Source: SMXQ01 sp033720855
GTDB taxonomy: Bacteria; Pseudomonadota; Alphaproteobacteria; SMXQ01
Direction: 5' to 3'
DNA length: 47,000 nucleotides
Assembly (NCBI GenBank): GCA_033720855.1
Contig: JAWWBR010000010.1
Location: 1 to 47,000, forward strand
Position numbers and translations under genes: made by a program. This document shows, piece by piece, positions 42,827-47,000 of the stretch (position 1 is the first letter of the stretch; the number at the start of each line of letters is the position of its first letter). The notes under the pieces were generated by a model that saw only the letters and a list, made by a program, of their open reading frames with translations, ran no database searches and was not told the DNA's origin.

Positions 42827-42976
42827 TCGCCCGCCCCTGGGCGGGGGCCGGGTCCTCTCCGGGGCTCGGCCCTGCGGCCCGCACCGAGGTTCCGGGGTCG
42901 CGGGCGCCGGCCGTCGGCCGCCCCCCGCGGCGCCTTGGCATTGAATAACCGCGCCGTGTCGGCTATGGGTTGGCCC

Positions 42977-43723
42977 ATGGCCGATCTTTTTCTCAGCGCC
43001 AAGCAGAAGCTGGCCCGCGTCACCGAGATCATCGCCGCGATGGAAGCGGACATCGCCGCCTTCAACGCGACCGATCCCTACACGCGCTTGGTCGAAACCG
43101 ATCCCGAAGGGCTGGAGCAGGACCACGCCATCGCGCTGACCCGGCCGCTTCCGGAAGGCTTGGCGGATCTCACCCTGGAAGCCGTCGAGGCGCTGCGTGC
43201 CGCCCTCGATCACGCGGTCTTCGCCGCCAGCAAGGCGGCCGGCAGCCGCAGGTTGATCGACACCTGCTTTCCCATCGCCGAGAGCCGGGAGGACCTGGCC
43301 AAGGTGATGGACGAAAAATGCAAGGGGGTGCCGCCCGAGGTCGCCCGGATGATCCGCGAAACCGAGCCCTATAAGGGCGGGAACGAATTGATCTGGGCGC
43401 TCGCCGTCATCCCGAGGGCGGAGAGGTACCAATTGATCGCCCCCATCGGCAGCGTCGACAGCGGCCTTACCTTTGTCGGCAACGAGGTCGCGCCGCGGGT
43501 CCGCTGGGATGCCAGGAAAAAGGTGATCGAGCTCGGGGTCTTCCCCATACACGGAAAGTTCCGCCGCGACATTTCCGTCCGGTTTTCCGCCGCTTTCGGC
43601 GCCGTGGAAGGATATGAGGAGCGTCCCGTGGTGCCGTTGCTCCGGGCCGCGGCGGAAGAGGTCCAGCGCATCCTCGATGATTTGGAAAAGGAAACCGGGC
43701 GGCTGGGTCTGACCGCGGACTGA
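42977..43723 (+). CDS. unrecognised cytosolic protein of 248 residues
   Basis: I do not recognise this protein. It starts with a helical region containing LFLSAKQKLARVTEIIAAMEADIAAF. An EALRAALDHAVFAAS-like helix follows, and a beta-rich second half (VIPRAERYQLIAPIGSVDSGLTFVGNE). There is no signal peptide or membrane segment. The ATG at 42977 is a choice among several starts (42935 TTG, 42965 ATG); no Shine-Dalgarno sequence is clear. It lies between TctC-like genes 3 and 4. Confidence 0.7.
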   Translation: MADLFLSAKQKLARVTEIIAAMEADIAAFNATDPYTRLVETDPEGLEQDHAIALTRPLPEGLADLTLEAVEALRAALDHAVFAASKAAGSRRLIDTCFPIAESREDLAKVMDEKCKGVPPEVARMIRETEPYKGGNELIWALAVIPRAERYQLIAPIGSVDSGLTFVGNEVAPRVRWDARKKVIELGVFPIHGKFRRDISVRFSAAFGAVEGYEERPVVPLLRAAAEEVQRILDDLEKETGRLGLTAD

Positions 43724-43823
43724 CGGGTATCCTTGATTAGCGGCCCCGAGGCGTCTAGCATTTCCCCCAAATTCAAGATGCGGCAAAGGCGCTACGGCCT
43801 GCCGCCAACAGAGGGAGAGCACC

Positions 43824-44225
43824 ATGGCGAAAATCCGCCATCTCGCGATCATCACCACCGACCCGGGAAAGCTCGCGGACTTTTACGAGCAGGTTTTCGG
43901 GCTCGAGGTGCAGCAGCGTGCCGATAACGGCAACGTGTTCATGACCGACGGCTACATGAACCTGGCGCTGCTGCGCAACAAGGCCGAGGGCAAGCCCAGC
44001 GGTCTCAACCATTTCGGCTTCGAGATCGACGACATGGAAGAGGTCACCCGGCGCCTCGAGGCGGCCGGCGTTCCGGCCCCCGCCAAGCGGCCCGCCGACC
44101 GCCATTTCGCCGAGACCCGGGCCTTCGATCCCGACGGCAACAATTTCGATCTGTCGGTCAACGGCTATGAACGCGTCCGTCCCGATCGTGAGCCCGCCGC
44201 CGAAGCGGAAGACGCGCCGGCCTGA
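43824..44225 (+). CDS. VOC family protein (glyoxalase-like)
   Basis: This 133-residue protein has the vicinal oxygen chelate fold. Candidate metal ligands are the His of IRHLAIIT, the His in LNHFGFEI, and acidic residues in the second module. DPGKLADFYEQVFGLEV is a typical first beta-alpha unit, and FDPDGNNFDLSVNGYE closes the domain. AGGGAGAG lies close to the ATG. The tail is acidic and Ala-rich. It directly precedes TctC-like gene 4, so it may take part in degrading the same compound. Confidence 0.87.
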   Translation: MAKIRHLAIITTDPGKLADFYEQVFGLEVQQRADNGNVFMTDGYMNLALLRNKAEGKPSGLNHFGFEIDDMEEVTRRLEAAGVPAPAKRPADRHFAETRAFDPDGNNFDLSVNGYERVRPDREPAAEAEDAPA

Positions 44226-44300
44226 GCCGGCGCCGGGCGCCGCGAGGCGCGACGCCGAACCACCCCCACCCCCACCCGCAACCCAATTCGGGAGAGTTCC

Positions 44301-45587
44301 ATGAGAAGATCACCGTTTCTGTTGACCGCCGCCGCATTGGCCGTGTCCGGCGCCCTGGCGGGACCCGCGGCCGCCGCGGATTTCTACAAGGGCAAGACCA
44401 TCAAGATCATCGTCGGCTACAGCCCGGGCGGCGGGTACGACATCTACGCCCGTAACCTCGGCCGCTATATGGACAAGTACATCCCCGGCAAGCCCAACAT
44501 CATCGTCCAGAACATGACCGGCGCCGGAAGCCTGCGCGCGGCCAACTATATCTACAACCGGGCGCCCAAGGACGGCACCCAGTTCGGCACCTTCTCCCGC
44601 AGCCTGCCAATTCTGGCTTTGACGGGCGGCGGCAAGAACGTGCGTTTCGATCCGGTCAAGTTCACCTGGGTCGGTTCCACCGCCAGCTATGCCGACGATG
44701 CCTATCTCTTCACCGTACACAAGGCGACGGGCATCACCTCGGTCCGTGAGCTGATGGGCAAAAATCCCAAGCAGGTGACCTTCGGCTCGACCAATTTCGG
44801 CTCCACCGGCTTCGACGTGCCGCTGGTGCTCAAGGATACGCTGGGCATCAACATCAAGCTGGTCCACGGCTATCCCGGCGGCAGCGCCATCAACTTGGCG
44901 ATCACCCGGCGCGAGATGGACGGCCGCACCCAGGGCCTGTCGTCGCTGCGCACCATGGGCGACTGGCGGGCCGAACGGGTGCCGCTGATCCAGTTCGCCC
45001 GCGGCACCAATCGCCATCCCGACCTCAAGGACGTGCCCACCGCCATGGAATTGGCGACCCGCCAGGAAGACCGCGACCTCATCGCCATGCTGGAAACCGC
45101 GTTCTTCATGGCCCGGCCCTACGCGGCGCCGCCGGATATCCCCGCCGACCGCAAGAAGATCCTGCGCGCCGCCTTCACCGCGGCCCAGAAGGATCCGGGC
45201 TACCTCGCCGACGCCAAGAAGCTGAGGATCGATATCAGCCCCAAGACCGGGGAAGAGGTCGACAAGATCGTCGCCCAGATCATGGCCATGCCCAAGCCCC
45301 TGATCGCGCGCTACAAGTCGATCGTCGAGAACCCCAAGGCCGAACGGCGCAAGGTCAACTGGCAGATCGTCACCGGCACCATTTCCAAGGTCAAGAGGAA
45401 GGGCCGGCTCGAGTTCAAGATCGCCGGCAAGGACAAGACCTACAAGACGCGCATGCGTGGCCGCTATACCAAGGTCAACATCAACGGCAAGAAGGCCAAA
45501 CGCAAGGCCGTGAAGGCCGGCATGACCTGCAAGATCTGGTGGGAGGGCAACAAGTCCACCGCCGGGCGCCTGGACTGCACCAAGTAG
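44301..45587 (+). CDS. TctC-family periplasmic binding protein 4, with C-terminal two-Cys tail module
   Basis: This fourth paralogue (428 residues) is the most divergent. The signal peptide is about 1-27, ending AAA. Core motifs are IKIIVGYSPGGGYDIYARNLGRYMDKYIPG and VQNMTGAGSLRAANYIYNRAPKDGTQFG. The tail is at 358-428, one residue longer but with the Cys pair still 16 apart (tail positions 53 and 69). Its basic character is stronger. CGGGAGAG precedes the ATG. A strong terminator follows. The tail is conserved in this distant copy, so it is probably functional rather than recently copied. Confidence 0.87.
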   Translation: MRRSPFLLTAAALAVSGALAGPAAAADFYKGKTIKIIVGYSPGGGYDIYARNLGRYMDKYIPGKPNIIVQNMTGAGSLRAANYIYNRAPKDGTQFGTFSRSLPILALTGGGKNVRFDPVKFTWVGSTASYADDAYLFTVHKATGITSVRELMGKNPKQVTFGSTNFGSTGFDVPLVLKDTLGINIKLVHGYPGGSAINLAITRREMDGRTQGLSSLRTMGDWRAERVPLIQFARGTNRHPDLKDVPTAMELATRQEDRDLIAMLETAFFMARPYAAPPDIPADRKKILRAAFTAAQKDPGYLADAKKLRIDISPKTGEEVDKIVAQIMAMPKPLIARYKSIVENPKAERRKVNWQIVTGTISKVKRKGRLEFKIAGKDKTYKTRMRGRYTKVNINGKKAKRKAVKAGMTCKIWWEGNKSTAGRLDCTK

Positions 45588-45611
45588 CGCCATCGCAACA
45601 GATTTGACCTG

Positions 45612-45640
45612 GCGGGCCCCCATGCGGGGCCCGCTTTTTT
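45612..45640 (+). terminator. terminator of TctC-like gene 4
   Basis: A nine-pair stem (GCGGGCCCC with GGGGCCCGC) and a five-base loop are followed by six T residues. It is a strong intrinsic terminator and has the same stem as the one after TctC-like gene 2. Confidence 0.93.
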
Positions 45641-45729
45641 ATTTGGCCGGAGGGAAGAGGGGCCGGCAAGCCGACCGCGGGCCGATATCGGCGCTGGCGC
45701 GGCGGGGCAACGCGGTGTTAAATACCGTT

Positions 45730-46470
45730 ATGCTGCGATGGTTGTGCGTTTTCCTGTCCCTCGCGTTTTTGTCGCCCCTTCCCGCCGCGGCTCAGCAGAA
45801 AGTCGACCTGGAGCTCATCCTCATGGCCGACGGGTCGGGCAGCATCGACGAGGGCGAGTTTCTCCTGCAGCGCGGTGGCTATGCCCGCGCCCTGCGCCAT
45901 CCGCGCGTGCTGAGGGCGATCCGCAGTGGGGCGCTGGGTCGCATCGCGCTCAGCTACGTCGAGTGGAGCGGGCATTTCCTCCAGGTGCCGATCGTGCCCT
46001 GGACCGTGATCCGCAGCAAAGCCGATATCGAGGCCTTCGCCCAGAAGCTCGAGAAACACCCCAGGCAGCTCCAGGGCGGGGGCACCGCGGTGGGCAGCGC
46101 CATTCTCTATGGCGCCACGTCGATCCGCGAGAACGCCTTTGAGGGCACCCGCCGGGTCATCGACCTCTCCGGCGACGGGCCCGACAAGGACGGCGTCGCC
46201 GCCATGTTCGGCCGCGACCAGGCGGTCGCCGAGGGCATCACCGTCAACGGCCTGCCCATCCTGTCGCCGCGCCGCCCGACCCTGGACGTCTTTTTCATGG
46301 ACAACGTGATCGGCGGTCCCGGCGCGTTTTCGATCCCCGCCCGCGGCTTCAAGGACTTCTACTCCGCCATCCTCACCAAGCTGATCCGCGAGATCGCGGC
46401 GCGCCGGGAACCGGCGCCCCCGCGGGCCCGGGCGGCCCGCGAAAGCGGCGGCCGGGCCGTCTTGCGCTGA
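45730..46470 (+). CDS. exported DUF1194 (von Willebrand A-like) protein
   Basis: This 246-residue protein has a signal peptide (about 1-21, ending AAA) and a DUF1194 domain, a von Willebrand factor A-like fold. A MIDAS-type motif is seen in MADGSGSID (DxSxS-like), and DLSGDGPD supplies a further acidic pair. The family is periplasmic, with unknown function, often found in alphaproteobacteria. The Arg/Ala-rich tail is low complexity. The ATG at 45730 is taken because the signal peptide begins there. A secreted MsrA gene follows 13 bases later, so the two are likely cotranscribed. Confidence 0.86.
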   Translation: MLRWLCVFLSLAFLSPLPAAAQQKVDLELILMADGSGSIDEGEFLLQRGGYARALRHPRVLRAIRSGALGRIALSYVEWSGHFLQVPIVPWTVIRSKADIEAFAQKLEKHPRQLQGGGTAVGSAILYGATSIRENAFEGTRRVIDLSGDGPDKDGVAAMFGRDQAVAEGITVNGLPILSPRRPTLDVFFMDNVIGGPGAFSIPARGFKDFYSAILTKLIREIAARREPAPPRARAARESGGRAVLR

Positions 46471-46483
46471 CGGGGCTCCTGCC

Positions 46484-47000
46484 ATGATCCTGCGCAAACT
46501 GATCTGCCTTGCCCTCGTGCTCCCCCTGTGGGCCGTTGTCCCATCGCCCTCTTTGGCCGAGGACAAGGCCGATACGCCGTTGCCCGCCGGGACCCGGGTC
46601 GCGACCTTCGCGGGCGGCTGCTTCTGGTGCGTCGAATCCGATTTCGATCACGCGCCCGGGGTGTTGCGCACGGTATCAGGCTATACCGGAGGCACGCTCG
46701 AGAACCCGAGCTACGGCCAGGTCACCGCGGGCGGCAGCGGCCACCGGGAGGCGGTGCAGATCTTCTTCGACCCGAAGGTCATCGCCTACCGGGACCTGGT
46801 CGAGATCTTCTGGCGCACCGTCGACCCCACCGACGCGGGCGGCCAGTTCTGCGACCGCGGCTTCAGCTACACCACCGCCATCTTCGCCAACTCGCCCGCC
46901 CAGGAGCGCATCGCCCGGGCGTCGAAATCGAAGCTCGAAGCGTCGGGCATCCTCAAGCGCCCGGTGGTCACGCCCATCCTCCGCGCCGGCACGTTCTATC
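46484..47000 (+). CDS. msrA: exported peptide methionine sulfoxide reductase A (cut by window edge)
   Basis: The first 172 residues are visible and the 3' end lies outside the window. A signal peptide (about 1-25, ending SLA) shows this is a periplasmic or secreted MsrA. The catalytic motif GGCFWC has C46 and C49, followed by the DHAPGVLRTVSGYTGG strand and SYGQVTAGGSGHREAV, which aligns with the classic MsrA core. It repairs methionine-S-sulfoxide in exported proteins. It is 13 bases after the DUF1194 gene. Whether an MsrB domain is fused downstream cannot be seen. Confidence 0.93.
   Translation, partial: MILRKLICLALVLPLWAVVPSPSLAEDKADTPLPAGTRVATFAGGCFWCVESDFDHAPGVLRTVSGYTGGTLENPSYGQVTAGGSGHREAVQIFFDPKVIAYRDLVEIFWRTVDPTDAGGQFCDRGFSYTTAIFANSPAQERIARASKSKLEASGILKRPVVTPILRAGTFY

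Noticed and set aside
42829..42860. Terminator after TctC-like gene 3
   Set aside because: A GC hairpin is there but it has no T-run, so it was not called.
41762..43858. 698-residue minus-strand open frame across TctC-like gene 3 and its neighbours
   Set aside because: It runs antisense to three well-supported genes; its translation shows no domain and typical shadow composition.
37346..45587. Complete tripartite tricarboxylate transporter
   Set aside because: Only TctC-type receptors are present. No TctA or TctB membrane protein was found on either strand, so the transporter cannot be called.

Overview
This is a high-GC window whose gene content and gene order point to an alphaproteobacterium, most likely a Rhodospirillales-like lineage. 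The main clues are the rne / amidase / PBP1A / prfB neighbourhood, the glnE-bcp pair, an RNase E with an acidic insertion in its S1 domain, and DUF455 and DUF1194 proteins. The genus cannot be named from the sequence alone. No insertion sequence, integrase, prophage or CRISPR array was found.

Left part (1-24.6 kb) is mostly housekeeping. RNase E (minus strand, long probable leader) is divergent from an N-acetylmuramoyl-L-alanine amidase, a class A penicillin-binding protein and release factor 2, which carries an intact programmed +1 frameshift. These are followed by a CheY-like receiver protein, a DUF455 ferritin-like protein, a RidA protein, a peroxiredoxin (bcp) with glnE, a large AsmA/YhdP-like envelope protein, tyrS divergent from anmK, and an alpha/beta hydrolase. 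A sulfur-handling run follows: cysE, an IscR-like Rrf2 regulator, a cysteine desulfurase, a [2Fe-2S] ferredoxin and the tRNA 2-thiouridylase mnmA.

Middle part (24.6-37.2 kb) is accessory. An MFS transporter is divergent from a flavin-dependent halogenase that keeps both catalytic residues. A tRNA with anticodon CAU has a clear promoter and terminator. A sulfite dehydrogenase pair (SorA/SorB type) lies directly downstream of an ECF sigma/anti-sigma pair. The rest is a secreted staphylococcal-type nuclease, a 3-hydroxyisobutyrate-dehydrogenase-like enzyme, a GlcG/HbpS protein, a VOC protein, an EF-hand protein overlapping a second ECF sigma gene with its own membrane partner, and a cupin.

Right part (37.3-45.6 kb) is the most unusual. 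Four paralogous periplasmic binding proteins of the TctC (tripartite tricarboxylate transporter) family lie within about 8 kb. They are interleaved with an alpha/beta hydrolase, an unrecognised 248-residue protein and a VOC protein. All four have the same extra C-terminal module of about 70 residues: basic, predicted beta-rich, with two cysteines exactly 16 positions apart. No TctA/TctB membrane gene is present. The window ends with a secreted DUF1194 (von Willebrand A-like) protein and a secreted MsrA cut by the window edge.

The best candidate for an undescribed system is the set of tail-bearing orphan TctC proteins with its enzymes. The ECF-sorAB module, the EF-hand/ECF operon and the halogenase/exporter pair come next.
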